Source: Demequina sp. NBRC 110053
GTDB lineage: Bacteria; Actinomycetota; Actinomycetes; Actinomycetales; Demequinaceae
Length of the DNA: 64,000 nucleotides
Direction of reading: 5' to 3'
Assembly (NCBI RefSeq): GCF_002090095.1
Contig: NZ_BBRJ01000002.1
Location: 1,854,789-1,918,788, forward strand
The notes beneath the pieces are model-generated. The model was not told where the DNA came from. It was given only the letters and a program-made list of their open reading frames with translations, and did not search any database. The position numbers were made by a program, and so were the translations under genes. Shown here piece by piece: positions 1 through 8,920 of this stretch (the stretch's first letter is position 1; each line of letters opens with the position of its first letter).

Positions 1-296
1 TGACGCGACGGTCGTGGTCCGACTCGGTTCTCGTGACCAGCCCCGCGCGCTCCATGCGGGACACGATCTGGCCGACGTTGGCCATGGTGGTGCGGGTGTG
101 CGACGCGAGGCGTGACAGGGGCATACATACCCCGCTTCGCCCAGACGAGGTACTGCGCGTAGTGGGCCTGGATCGCGGTCATGACGAGGTCGTGCTGGGC
201 GGCGCGGCCACGACGCCTCGCGTCCCGGTCTCCGTGGCGCAGGGCGTCGATGATGGGTGCATGGCGGGCGAGGGGGCCCACTTCCATTCGCCTCAT
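1..296 (-). pseudogene. MarR-family regulator, frameshifted, 3' end outside window
   Basis: Read leftwards from the ATG at 296 (or 287), the frame gives an N-terminal MarR-like helical segment (LVMTAIQAHYAQYLVWAKRG). It then meets a 4-bp tandem duplication (ATAC twice, 123-130 on the plus strand). Removing one copy restores a typical winged-helix stretch: PLSRLASHTRTTMANVGQIV, then RMERAGLVTRTESDHDRR. With both copies present the helix-turn-helix and wing fall out of frame, so DNA binding should be lost unless this is a sequencing error. It is divergent from the MFS exporter at 513, the usual arrangement for a MarR repressor and the pump it controls. Confidence 0.75.
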
Positions 297-313
297 GCTT
301 CACACGTTAAGCA
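296..313. promoter_or_regulatory. Candidate MarR operator (TGCTT-N8-AAGCA)
   Basis: An inverted repeat, TGCTT at 296-300 and AAGCA at 309-313, sits immediately upstream of the frameshifted MarR gene and about 200 bp before the divergent MFS gene. MarR proteins commonly bind such short dyads. The operator role is inferred from position only. Confidence 0.4.
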
Positions 314-512
314 ATTCGGCGAGAGTCATCGCATGTCCGCTACCTCGGCTGAGGAGGGCCGATGCGCGTGCCCCTCCTGGGGACGCAAGGTGCCTCACCG
401 CGGCGGCGGCCGGGCGGTGCGGCGCCACGGGCATACGATGGGCCGGTCCCGTGTTGCCCGGGACGTCGCTCGACGGCGAGCGCGACCCGCCACGACCTCG
501 GAAAGCGACACC

Positions 513-1760
513 ATGACTGACCTCAGCCCCGCGCGCACGCGCCTCGCGTTGCTTGCACTGGCCCTCGGCGGATTCGGCATCGGCACCACGGAGTTCGTCG
601 CGATGGGGCTGCTGCCGGACATCGCGCGTGACCTCCTTCCTGACATGTGGGGTGCGAGCCAGGAGGACGCCCTCGCCCGCGCTGGCGTCGTCATCTCCGC
701 GTACGCCGTGGGCGTGGTCGTGGGCGCACCCACGATCGCCGCCCTGTCCGCGCGCTTCCCGCGCAAGAAGATCCTCGGGTGGCTGTCGGTGTCGTTCGCC
801 GTGGGTTCCGTGGCCTCCGCCCTCGCCCCGACGTTCGAGCTCGTCGTCCTCTTCAGGTTCCTCTCGGGCCTGCCGCACGGCGCGTTCTTCGGCGTGGCCG
901 CGCTCGTCGCCGCAAGTCTCATGGGTCCCGGCAAGCGAGGTCGGGCCGTCGCGTACGTGCTCGCAGGCCTGACGATCGCCAACGTCGTGGGAGTGCCCGC
1001 GATCACCTTCCTCGGCCAGCACACCACCTGGCGCATCGCCTACCTGGCCGTCGCCGGGATCTTCGCGCTGTGCACCGTGGCGATCCTCGCGCTCGTGCCT
1101 CCCCAACCCGGTGACGCACACGCCACGATGCGCCGTGAGCTCGGCGCCTTCACACGTCCGGCGGTGTGGTTCGCGCTCCTCACCGGAGCGCTCGGCTTCG
1201 GTGGCCTGTTCGCCGTCTACACCTACGTGTCGCCACTGGCCACCGAGATCACGGGCGTCCCCGAGCGGCTCGTGCCCATCGCCCTCATCGTCCTAGGGGT
1301 CGGCACGACGGTCGGCAACGTGATCGGCGGGCGCATGGCGGACCGGGGCGCGATGCGCGCCGTGTTCATCCTCTTCGGTGCGCTCGCGGCAGCGCTCCTC
1401 TCGCTCGCTCTCCTGGCCGGGACCTCCTGGGCTGGCCTGCTCGTGGGACTGTTCCTCGTGGGCCTCGCGGCCGCAGCGATCTCTCCCGCCATCCAGACGC
1501 GCCTCATGGACGTCGCCGGCGACGCCCAGACGATGGCGGCGGCCGTCAACCACTCGGCGCTCAACATGGGCAACTCGCTCGGCGCGTTCCTGGGCGGCGC
1601 GGTCATCGCGGCCGGGTATGGCTACCTCGCGCCCACCTGGGCGGGGCTCGCGCTCGTGGTCCCCGGCGTCGCCTGCGCGCTCGCGGGCTGGGCGGTCACG
1701 CGTAGGCCGGAGCACCGGCCGTCGAACACGGCCGATGCGCCGGTCGCGGCCACGCGGTGA
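513..1760 (+). CDS. MFS transporter, DHA1 type (drug or sugar efflux)
   Basis: A 415-residue twelve-helix major facilitator. The N-terminus (LALLALALGGFGIGTTEFVAM) is typical of the AraJ/YdhP/Cmx-like branch of the DHA1 efflux family, and a basic loop (RFPRKK) between helices 2 and 3 fits MFS motif A. The ATG at 513 is chosen because a GGAAAG ribosome site lies just upstream and the protein then begins directly at helix 1. An upstream extension in the same frame is low-complexity and is rejected. Substrate is unknown. The divergent, frameshifted MarR gene was probably its repressor, so this pump may now be expressed constitutively. Confidence 0.85.
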   Translation: MTDLSPARTRLALLALALGGFGIGTTEFVAMGLLPDIARDLLPDMWGASQEDALARAGVVISAYAVGVVVGAPTIAALSARFPRKKILGWLSVSFAVGSVASALAPTFELVVLFRFLSGLPHGAFFGVAALVAASLMGPGKRGRAVAYVLAGLTIANVVGVPAITFLGQHTTWRIAYLAVAGIFALCTVAILALVPPQPGDAHATMRRELGAFTRPAVWFALLTGALGFGGLFAVYTYVSPLATEITGVPERLVPIALIVLGVGTTVGNVIGGRMADRGAMRAVFILFGALAAALLSLALLAGTSWAGLLVGLFLVGLAAAAISPAIQTRLMDVAGDAQTMAAAVNHSALNMGNSLGAFLGGAVIAAGYGYLAPTWAGLALVVPGVACALAGWAVTRRPEHRPSNTADAPVAATR

Positions 1761-1830
1761 GCGCGGCTCGGGCGCTGCGGCGCCGTGGGCGTCGCCATGC
1801 AGTGCGCCGATGCGCGGGTAGGCTTCCGCG

Positions 1831-3189
1831 GTGACCGAGCCCGACGCTGGGGGCATGCGCCGGCGGACGCTGGTCGACCTCGCCCCCCTCAAGAGCTCGC
1901 CGGCCTTCGCGCGTCTGTGGTTCGGCGGCGCGATCGCAGGAATCGGCGCGCAGATGTCGATCGTGGCGGTCGGCCTGCAGATCTACGACATCACCGAGTC
2001 GAGCTTCGCCGTGGGGCTCGTCGGCGGCATCGCGCTGGTGCCCATGATCATCGCGGGCCTCTGGGGAGGCATGCTCGCGGATGTGTTCGACCGGCGTCGG
2101 CTGCTGATCGCATCGAGCATCGTCGCCTGGTCCAGCACCCTCGCGCTCGTGGCCTTGGCGACCTGGGACGCGGCACTCGCGGATGACGGTTCCCGCGCGC
2201 CGGTGTGGCCGTTCTACGTCGTCACCACCGTGAATGCGGTTGCCGCCACGATCTCGGGCGCGACGCGCACCGCGCTCGTGGGGCGCATCCTGCCTGCCGA
2301 CATGATCTCGCGGGCAGCGGCGCTGAACGGCATCGCGTTCGGCACCACGCTGACCCTCGGACCCGCGCTCGCTGGCGTCCTCGCGGCAACGGTGGGCCTC
2401 GCGTGGACCTTCGCCGTCGATGCCGTGCTGTTCACCTTCGGCTTCCTCGGCGTGTGGATGCTGCCGGCGCTGCCACGCCTGGGCGAGCGCGTCGAGGCGG
2501 GTTGGCCCGTGCTGCGCGAAGGCCTGGGCTTCCTGAGACGCGCGCCCAACATCCGCATGAGCTTCGTCGTCGACATCGTCGCGATGACGTTCGGCCGACC
2601 CATCGTGCTGCTGCCCGCCCTCGGCGCGACCATCGTGGGCGGCGGTTCGCTGACAGTGGGAGCCCTGACCGCATCGGCCGCGGCAGGGACCATCCTCGTG
2701 AGCCTGTTCTCCGGTCCCGTCGCTCACGTCCACCGTCACGGGGTGGCGGTGGCCAGGGCGATCACGGCGTTCGGGGTCTTCGCGGCGCTGTTCGGCGTCG
2801 CCGTCGCCGTCATGGGCGCGATCGACCACGAGGCCGGGCCCGGATGGGACGGGATCTATTGGCCGGCCCTCATCCTGTGCGGCCTCGCCATGGTCGGCAT
2901 GGGGGCCTCCGACGAGGTGAGCGCGATCTTCCGGCAGACGATGCTCATCAAGGCCGTGCCCGACGAGATGCGCGGGCGGCTGCAGGGAATCTTCGTGGTG
3001 GTCGTCACGGGCGGCCCCAGGATCGGCGACATGTACGCCGGAACCTTCGCCGTCACCACGGCACTGTGGTGCCCGCCGCTGCTCGGCGGGATCGCGATCA
3101 TCGGGCTCATCGCCGCGCTGACGCGACTGCGCAGCCCGCGCATCGGCGCGTCCTTCCGCGACTACGACGATCGTCACCCGGTTCCCTAG
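1831..3189 (+). CDS. MFS transporter, EntS-like (MFS_3)
   Basis: A 452-residue major facilitator starting with GTG. The early segment (FARLWFGGAIAGIGAQMSIV), followed by a loop containing DVFDRRR, fits the EntS/MFS_3 exporter family, whose best known member exports enterobactin; the substrate here is unknown. A -10-like TAGGCT at 1819-1824 lies 6 nt before the GTG, suggesting a leaderless mRNA, and an R1 motif copy (1806-1815) lies just upstream. It follows the DHA1 gene by 70 bp but seems to have its own promoter. It ends 24 bp from the convergent trmL gene. Confidence 0.8.
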   Translation: MTEPDAGGMRRRTLVDLAPLKSSPAFARLWFGGAIAGIGAQMSIVAVGLQIYDITESSFAVGLVGGIALVPMIIAGLWGGMLADVFDRRRLLIASSIVAWSSTLALVALATWDAALADDGSRAPVWPFYVVTTVNAVAATISGATRTALVGRILPADMISRAAALNGIAFGTTLTLGPALAGVLAATVGLAWTFAVDAVLFTFGFLGVWMLPALPRLGERVEAGWPVLREGLGFLRRAPNIRMSFVVDIVAMTFGRPIVLLPALGATIVGGGSLTVGALTASAAAGTILVSLFSGPVAHVHRHGVAVARAITAFGVFAALFGVAVAVMGAIDHEAGPGWDGIYWPALILCGLAMVGMGASDEVSAIFRQTMLIKAVPDEMRGRLQGIFVVVVTGGPRIGDMYAGTFAVTTALWCPPLLGGIAIIGLIAALTRLRSPRIGASFRDYDDRHPVP

Positions 3190-3213
3190 TGGCACCGCAG
3201 CGACCGCCGAGCG

Positions 3214-3684
3214 TCAGCCGGCGGTGTCGAACCCTGACTGCCGCCACGCCTCGTAGGTGACGAGGGCCGCGGCGTTCGACAGGTTGAGCGAGCGACGCCC
3301 GGACAGCATCGGGATACGTACGCGATCCGTGACGCGGGCGTGGGTCATGGTCTCCTCCGGCAGGCCCGTGGGCTCGGGGCCGAACAGCAGCACGTCGTCC
3401 CGGCGATACTCGATGTCGGCGTAGACGGTTCGGGCATGAGCGGTGAAGGCGAAGACCCTTGAGCCGGGCAGCGCAGCGAGGAACGCCTCGAAGTCGGCGT
3501 GCACGGTCACCGTGGCGAGGTCGTGGTAGTCGAGGCCGGCGCGTCGCAGCTTGGGCTCCGACAGGTCGAAGCCGAGCGGCTCGATCAGGTGCAGGTGGGA
3601 GCCCGTGTTGGCGGACAGGCGGATCGCGGCGCCCGTGTTCTCCGGGATGCGCGGTTCGAAGAAGGCGATGTGAGGTGCGGGCAT
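3214..3684 (-). CDS. trmL: tRNA (cytidine(34)-2'-O)-methyltransferase
   Basis: A 156-residue SpoU/TrmH-class (SPOUT) methyltransferase of TrmL size, which uses SAM to methylate the ribose of the wobble base of tRNA-Leu. Family motifs are clear: IAFFEPRIPENTGAAIRLSA near the N-terminus, LLFGPEPTGLP in the middle (motif 2), and RIPMLSGRRSLNLSNAAALV at the end (motif 3, forming the trefoil-knot SAM site). A GAGAGGA ribosome site precedes the ATG. The gene is followed, 52 bp to the right, by the end of the CDP-alcohol phosphatidyltransferase gene on the same strand; a shared transcript is possible. Confidence 0.92.
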   Translation of the reverse strand: MPAPHIAFFEPRIPENTGAAIRLSANTGSHLHLIEPLGFDLSEPKLRRAGLDYHDLATVTVHADFEAFLAALPGSRVFAFTAHARTVYADIEYRRDDVLLFGPEPTGLPEETMTHARVTDRVRIPMLSGRRSLNLSNAAALVTYEAWRQSGFDTAG

Positions 3685-3736
3685 GGCGACATCCTCTCAG
3701 GAGCTGTCGAGCCTCGGCCCGCGAGGCGACGCCTGG

Positions 3737-4630
3737 CTAAGCCGTGGGACGCAGCTTGGGTGACGCGAGGATCGCGACGAAGTGGCCCGCGAGCACGAGC
3801 GGCGTCACCGCGCACATGGCGATCAGCAGCCACCACACCACGGGGGCGCCGATCACGAGCTGCACGAGCGCGGCGAGCAGGATCAGGTGCGTCATCTCCA
3901 CGGAGTGATAGATGCGGTGCAGCGGCACCACGTTGAACGCGCGCCGGGCGAGTCCCAGCGCCGAGTGGTCGATGCGCCGCGCCTCGGTGGAGTCCTCCAT
4001 CTTGCCCAGGCCCACGGAGCCCCGTGACACGTGGACCGCGTCGTTGAGCATCTTGTTCATGAGGACCATGCACCCCAGCAGCGCGCCGAGCGCGAGCGGC
4101 AGCACGTCACCGGTGGAGATCGCGAGCGCGGCCCCGAGCGTGACCGGGATGCCGCCCTCGGTCGTGTAGTGCGCGATCTTGTCCAGGAAGATCCCGCGGG
4201 GACCAGAGGTGCCGCGCACGCGCGCGACCTCGCCGTCCGAGGCATCGATGAGCATCTGGAGCTGGGCGAAGACCGCAGCCAGCAGAGGACCGGCGATGGT
4301 GGGGATCAGCAGCGACAGCGCCGCCATCCAGCCGGTCAGGATGACGCCGATCGTCACGGTGTCGGCGGTCAGCCCGCGGGCGAGGAACCGCCGGGTCAGG
4401 TACGGCGAGACCTTGCGCCAGTACTTGTCCGCGCTCCAGTGCTCGGCGGTGGCGCGGCCCCGGATCGCGACAGGTTGGCCGATCTCTCGGATCTCCTCCA
4501 CGGAGACGTCGAGGCGTCCGAGCCGGGGTGCTCCGGCCGACGGCAGGGGGTCGCCGCCGTGCAGCGGGCGCGCGCTGCTGGGGAGGGGACCGGGCTCAGA
4601 CACGCCCGACAGGATATCAACCGCGTTCAC
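3737..4630 (-). CDS. CDP-alcohol phosphatidyltransferase family protein
   Basis: A 297-residue integral membrane enzyme of the family that joins a CDP-activated lipid or alcohol to an acceptor. The signature reads DASDGEVAR, then eight residues, then GIFLDKIAH. The first three aspartates are present, but the fourth position, normally Asp (the proposed general base), is His. A soluble N-terminal segment of about 85 residues (EEIREIGQPVAIRGRATAEH) precedes the membrane part, and hydrophobic segments run from about residue 105 to the end. The GTG start at 4630 is the first available; an internal GTG 10 codons on is possible. Substrate cannot be assigned. Confidence 0.75.
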   Translation of the reverse strand: MNAVDILSGVSEPGPLPSSARPLHGGDPLPSAGAPRLGRLDVSVEEIREIGQPVAIRGRATAEHWSADKYWRKVSPYLTRRFLARGLTADTVTIGVILTGWMAALSLLIPTIAGPLLAAVFAQLQMLIDASDGEVARVRGTSGPRGIFLDKIAHYTTEGGIPVTLGAALAISTGDVLPLALGALLGCMVLMNKMLNDAVHVSRGSVGLGKMEDSTEARRIDHSALGLARRAFNVVPLHRIYHSVEMTHLILLAALVQLVIGAPVVWWLLIAMCAVTPLVLAGHFVAILASPKLRPTA

Positions 4631-4694
4631 GCGGCGTTCATCTTGCTCGGTGAGCGGGCTCAGGTGGGAGCGGCGCCGGGTCTACCCTGGCGAC

Positions 4695-6599
4695 ATGTCC
4701 CTCCCCGCACCGCCCGGATCGCGGCGCGCAGCGCTCGGCGGCGGCACCCACGCGCGAGGAGTTGCCGGCAGGGATGAGAGCGCGCAGCGCGCGGCGAACG
4801 CGAGCGCACCCGACATCCCCCACCTGTGGTCCCGCGTGACCGAGCTGTTCCGGCCCTACCGCAGGCAGCTGGCCCTCACGGCCGCGCTCGTCATCGTCAC
4901 GGCGGCCGCGGGCGTCATCCCGCCGCTCGTCATCGAGCGCATCTTCGACGACGCCCTGTTCCCCGAGGACCTGCCCGGGCCCGACCTCACGCTGCTGGTC
5001 GAGCTCACGGTGCTGGTCATCGTGATCTTCCTGGTCACGGCGGTGCTCGGCGTGTGGCAGACCTATGTCACGTCCTCGGTCGGCAACAAGGTGACGGGCG
5101 ACCTGCGCATGCAGCTGTTCGACCGTCTGCAGGCGATGGATCTCGCGTTCTTCACGCGCACGAAGACCGGCGTGATCCAGTCGCGGCTCCAGAACGATGT
5201 CGGGGGAGTGTCGGGAGTCCTCACGACCTTCGTCTCCTCCATCGTGGGCAACTCGGTGACGGTGCTCGCATCGCTGATCGCGATGCTGATCCTCGACTGG
5301 CGGCTCACGCTGGTCGCCGTCGTCATCACGCCGGCGCTGGTGCTGATCCAGCGTCGCGTGGGCCAGGTGCGAGCGCGGCTCGCGTCACATACCCAGGAGT
5401 CGCTGTCGGAGATGACCGCGATCACCCAGGAGACGCTCTCGGTCAGCGGCATCCTGCTGTCGAAGGTTTACAACCGTCAGCGGCTCGAGTCGGAGCGCTA
5501 CGCCGCCGAGAACGCCAACCAGATCGGCCTGCAGGTGCGGCTGGCGATGTCGGGCCAGTGGTTCTTCGGCCTCGTCACGGTGATCATGAGCTCGGTGCCG
5601 GCGCTCATCTACCTGGCGGCCGGACTGCTCATCGCGCACGCCAACGACCAGGGCCTCGAGCCGTCGATCACGGCGGGAACGGTGGTCGCCTTCACGGCGA
5701 TCCAGGGCCGCCTGCTGTTCCCGCTCATGGCGCTCATGCGTGTCGCCCTCGAGGTGCAGACCTCGCGCGCGCTGTTCGCGCGCATCTTCGAGTACCTCGA
5801 CCTCGAGCCGGCGATCCGCGACAGCGCCGATGCGCGGGATGCGGGCGACGCGCCCGGTCCGATGGGCAGGGTCGAGTTCCGCGACGTCACCTTCCGCTAC
5901 CCCGACGCCCCTGCCCAGACGACGGCGACGCTGGGGGGCGTGAGCTTCGTGGCGGAGCCTGGCCAGACCGTCGCGTTCGTCGGTCCGTCCGGGGCCGGGA
6001 AGACGACCATCGTGTACCTCGCCGCGCGACTCCACGAGGCCTCGAGCGGCGCCGTGCTGTTCGCGGGCGAGGACGTCCGCGAGCTCACACACGAGTCCGT
6101 GGTGGAGAGGGTGGGGGTCGTCAGTCAGGAGACCTATCTCTTCCACGCGAGCATCGCCGAGAACCTGCGCTACGCCAAGCCAGACGCATCCGACGAGGAG
6201 CTCGTCGTAGCGTGCCGGGCCGCCAACATCCACGACCAGATCGAGCGCTTCGAGCACGGCTACGACACCGTCGTGGGCGAGCGCGGCTACCGCCTGTCGG
6301 GTGGCGAGAAGCAGCGCATCGCCATCGCCAGGGTGCTGCTCAAGGACCCGCCGGTGCTGCTGCTCGACGAGGCCACGAGCGCGCTCGACACCGTGAGCGA
6401 GCGCGTGGTCCAGGCGGCGCTCGACCGGGCCGCGGAGGGCCGCACCACCTTGGTTGTCGCCCACCGGCTCTCGACCATCGCCGACGCTGACGTCGTCCAC
6501 GTGGTCTCCGGCGGGCGCATCGTCGAGTCAGGGACGCCCGCCGAGCTCGCGGCCGCCGGCGGCCTGTATGCCGAGCTCGCGTCGCGCCAGGGCGCCTGA
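4695..6599 (+). CDS. ABC exporter, fused membrane and ATPase half-transporter
   Basis: A 634-residue half-transporter of the MsbA/multidrug type, expected to work as a dimer. An about 50-residue hydrophilic N-terminus is followed by the six-helix domain (about 55-350) and the nucleotide-binding domain (about 390-632). Walker A is GPSGAGKTT, the signature LSGGEKQR, and Walker B VLLLDEATSAL; the Q-loop (VSQET) and H-loop (AHRLST) are intact. The ATG at 4695 is chosen because TACCCT at 4683-4688 forms a -10 element 6 nt upstream, suggesting leaderless expression; a much longer upstream frame exists but runs antisense over the CDP-alcohol transferase gene. Substrate unknown. Confidence 0.88.
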   Translation: MSLPAPPGSRRAALGGGTHARGVAGRDESAQRAANASAPDIPHLWSRVTELFRPYRRQLALTAALVIVTAAAGVIPPLVIERIFDDALFPEDLPGPDLTLLVELTVLVIVIFLVTAVLGVWQTYVTSSVGNKVTGDLRMQLFDRLQAMDLAFFTRTKTGVIQSRLQNDVGGVSGVLTTFVSSIVGNSVTVLASLIAMLILDWRLTLVAVVITPALVLIQRRVGQVRARLASHTQESLSEMTAITQETLSVSGILLSKVYNRQRLESERYAAENANQIGLQVRLAMSGQWFFGLVTVIMSSVPALIYLAAGLLIAHANDQGLEPSITAGTVVAFTAIQGRLLFPLMALMRVALEVQTSRALFARIFEYLDLEPAIRDSADARDAGDAPGPMGRVEFRDVTFRYPDAPAQTTATLGGVSFVAEPGQTVAFVGPSGAGKTTIVYLAARLHEASSGAVLFAGEDVRELTHESVVERVGVVSQETYLFHASIAENLRYAKPDASDEELVVACRAANIHDQIERFEHGYDTVVGERGYRLSGGEKQRIAIARVLLKDPPVLLLDEATSALDTVSERVVQAALDRAAEGRTTLVVAHRLSTIADADVVHVVSGGRIVESGTPAELAAAGGLYAELASRQGA

Positions 6600-6629
6600 C
6601 TCCACGGCGTCGGTGCGCAGCAAAGCGAA

Positions 6630-6663
6630 AGGCGGGACCGGGCCCGAGGGCCCGATCCCGCCT
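6630..6663. terminator. Bidirectional terminator hairpin
   Basis: A long inverted repeat: AGGCGGGA and CGGGCCC in the left arm, GGGCCCG and TCCCGCCT in the right arm, one C/A mismatch, and a two-base loop. It lies between the convergent ABC exporter and the small Cys-rich gene and can serve both. Confidence 0.75.
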
Positions 6664-6686
6664 GACGTCTCGAAGGGTGAGGTCGA

Positions 6687-6791
6687 CTAGCTGCCGCAGG
6701 CGCAGCCGCCGCCGCAGCACCCGTCGGTGCTCTCGGGTGCGGGGGCCTGCGCGTCCTTGTCGATCAGGTCGATGCTCTGCTTGTCAGCCAT
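6687..6791 (-). CDS. Small protein with Cys-rich C-terminal tail (34 aa)
   Basis: A 34-residue ORF with a strong ribosome site (GGAAGGAG, about 7 nt before the ATG). The acidic N-terminal half (MADKQSIDLIDKDAQ) is followed by an Ala/Pro linker and ends in CCGGGCACGS, four cysteines among glycines. The tail suggests metal binding, an Fe-S or zinc interaction, or a modified-peptide precursor; none is shown. It lies 99 bp downstream of the M13 peptidase gene on the same strand and faces an ABC exporter across a terminator. The good ribosome site and the split between an acidic leader-like part and a Cys/Gly core support a real gene. I do not recognise the family. Confidence 0.6.
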   Translation of the reverse strand: MADKQSIDLIDKDAQAPAPESTDGCCGGGCACGS

Positions 6792-6890
6792 ATGCTGCTC
6801 CTTCCGGCGGGGGACAGCCCCGTCCGCCGCGGGGCCTGCGCCCACGATAACCCGCGCGGGCGGCCTCGCGGAACCCGCGCATCGGCGCCG

Positions 6891-8828
6891 TCACCAGATG
6901 CTGACGCGCTCCTCTGGAGCGAGCCACAGCTCGTCCTGCTCGCTCACGCCGAACGCGTCGTACCAGGCGTCCATGTTGCGCACGATGCCATTGACACGGA
7001 ACTCGCTGGGGGAGTGCGGGTCGGTGGACAGCCGGGTGATGAGCGCCTCCGACCGGGTCTTCATGCGCTCGGTGAGGGCGTAGCCGATGAAGAAGCGCTG
7101 CAGCGCGGTCAGGCCGTCGACCTCCGGGGCGTCGGCGATCGATCCGCCGAGCGCGATCTCGTAGGCCTTGAGGGAGATCTCGACGCCCGCGAGGTCGCCG
7201 ATGTTCTCGCCCACTGTGAGGGCGCCGTTGACGTGGTGAGAGCCATCCAGCTGCTTCGGGGAGTAGCCGTCATACTGTGCGATCAGGGCGTTCGCGCGCT
7301 CCATGAACGCCGCTCGGTCCTCCTCGGTCCACCAGTCCTCGAGGGCGCCGGTGCCGTTGTACTTCGAGCCCTGGTCGTCGAAGCCGTGGCCGATCTCGTG
7401 GCCGATCACCGAGCCGATGCCGCCGTAGTTGACCGCAGCGTCCGCCTCGGGGTGGAAGAACGGCGGCTGCAGGATGGCCGCGGGGAACACGATCTCGTTG
7501 GCCATGGGAAGGTAGTAGGCGTTGACGGTCTGCGGCGTCATGAGCCATTCGGTGCGGTCGACCGGCTTGCCGATCTTGGACCACTCCCAGTCCTCCTCGA
7601 ACGCCGAGGCGCTGCGGACGTTGCCGAGCAGATCGTCCGACGTGACCGCGAAGCCCGTGTAGTCGCGCCACTTCTCGGGGTAGCCGATCTTGGGCGTGAA
7701 CTGTGCGAGCTTGTCGAGAGCGCGCTGCTGCGTGGCGGGCGTCATCCAGTCGAGGGACGTGATGGACACCCGGTACGCCTCGATGAGGTTCGCCACCAGG
7801 GCGTCCATCTGCTCCTTGTACTCCGGCGGGAAGTGCTGGTCGACGTAGACCTGGCCCACGAGCTCGCCCGCGACCGACTCGACGAACCCCACGCCGCGCT
7901 TCCAGCGCTTGCGCTGCTCGGTCGCCCCTGACAGGACCGTGCCGTAGAACTCGAAGTTCGCCTTCGAGATCTCCTCGGTCAGGTACGCCGCCCGCGAGTT
8001 GACGATGCGCCAGCGCAGGTACTCCTGCCATGCGTCGACGGAGGTCTCGCGCCACAGGGAGGCGAAGCCCTCGAAGTAGCTGGGCTCGGAGGCGATGAGG
8101 AGCTCGCGGGCTGCCTCGGGCAGACGGATCGCCTCGGCCCACGTCTCCCATGCGAAGCCGGGCGCCTCGTCCATCAGGCGGGAGAGCGTGGTGGGGTTGT
8201 GCGTGAGCTCGGCCTCGCGGGTCTTGACCACGTCCCAGTGGTGGGCGGCCAGCGCCTTCTCGAGCGCGAAGACGCGCTGACCGTCGAACGCGATGCCGGT
8301 GAGGTCCGCCATGCGGTCGATGTGGGCGACGTACTTGTCACGCGTCTCCGCGTGCGCGTCCTCCCGGTAGTACGCCTCGTCTGGCAGTCCGAGGCCGTGC
8401 TGCGAGAGGTACACGACGTTGTCGTCGGGGCGATTCTTGTCAGCGAACACGTAGTAGCCGACGGTGCCGGACACGCCCGAGCGCTCGAGGGTGCCCATGG
8501 CCGCCGCGAGCGCGTGGTGGTCGCCGGCGGCCGCGACGATGTCGAGGTCAGGATCGAGCGGCTCGGTGCCGAGCGCGTTGACGCGCTCGACGTCCATGAA
8601 GCTCGCGTACAGCGCGCCGATGATCGAGTCCGGCTCGGCCGCCTCGATGATCGCGCGGGTGTGCTTCTCCGCCTTGTCGCGCAACGTGTAGAAGCTGCCG
8701 TCCGCGGCACGATCGTCCGGGATGACGTGCTCGTCCTCCCATGGCCCGCTCACGTAGCGGAAGAAGTCGTCGCCCGGGCGGACGGTGGGGGAGAACTCGG
8801 ACTGGTCGATACCGGAGTGCAGTGCCAT
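6891..8828 (-). CDS. pepO: M13-family zinc metallopeptidase (neprilysin/PepO-like)
   Basis: A 645-residue M13 endopeptidase that cleaves oligopeptides. The zinc site is HEIGHGFDD (HExxH, about residue 475), and the third ligand is the Glu of ENIGDLAG about 57 residues later. The upstream NAYYLPMANEIVFPAAILQP carries the NAYY and substrate-binding strand typical of the family. Length and C-terminal LAPEERVSIW match bacterial members. There is no signal peptide or N-terminal membrane anchor, so it is probably cytoplasmic, as in other bacterial PepO proteins. The ATG is preceded by about 90 bp to the divergent rpiB gene. Confidence 0.92.
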   Translation of the reverse strand: MALHSGIDQSEFSPTVRPGDDFFRYVSGPWEDEHVIPDDRAADGSFYTLRDKAEKHTRAIIEAAEPDSIIGALYASFMDVERVNALGTEPLDPDLDIVAAAGDHHALAAAMGTLERSGVSGTVGYYVFADKNRPDDNVVYLSQHGLGLPDEAYYREDAHAETRDKYVAHIDRMADLTGIAFDGQRVFALEKALAAHHWDVVKTREAELTHNPTTLSRLMDEAPGFAWETWAEAIRLPEAARELLIASEPSYFEGFASLWRETSVDAWQEYLRWRIVNSRAAYLTEEISKANFEFYGTVLSGATEQRKRWKRGVGFVESVAGELVGQVYVDQHFPPEYKEQMDALVANLIEAYRVSITSLDWMTPATQQRALDKLAQFTPKIGYPEKWRDYTGFAVTSDDLLGNVRSASAFEEDWEWSKIGKPVDRTEWLMTPQTVNAYYLPMANEIVFPAAILQPPFFHPEADAAVNYGGIGSVIGHEIGHGFDDQGSKYNGTGALEDWWTEEDRAAFMERANALIAQYDGYSPKQLDGSHHVNGALTVGENIGDLAGVEISLKAYEIALGGSIADAPEVDGLTALQRFFIGYALTERMKTRSEALITRLSTDPHSPSEFRVNGIVRNMDAWYDAFGVSEQDELWLAPEERVSIW

Positions 8829-8920
8829 GCCCCAACCCTAGGTGGGGCGCGAGTGCGCCTGCGGCCGGTTTCGCTCACGGCGAGGCGGCTCGCGCCGGCC
8901 GCGCCTGGCAGGATGGTGCC

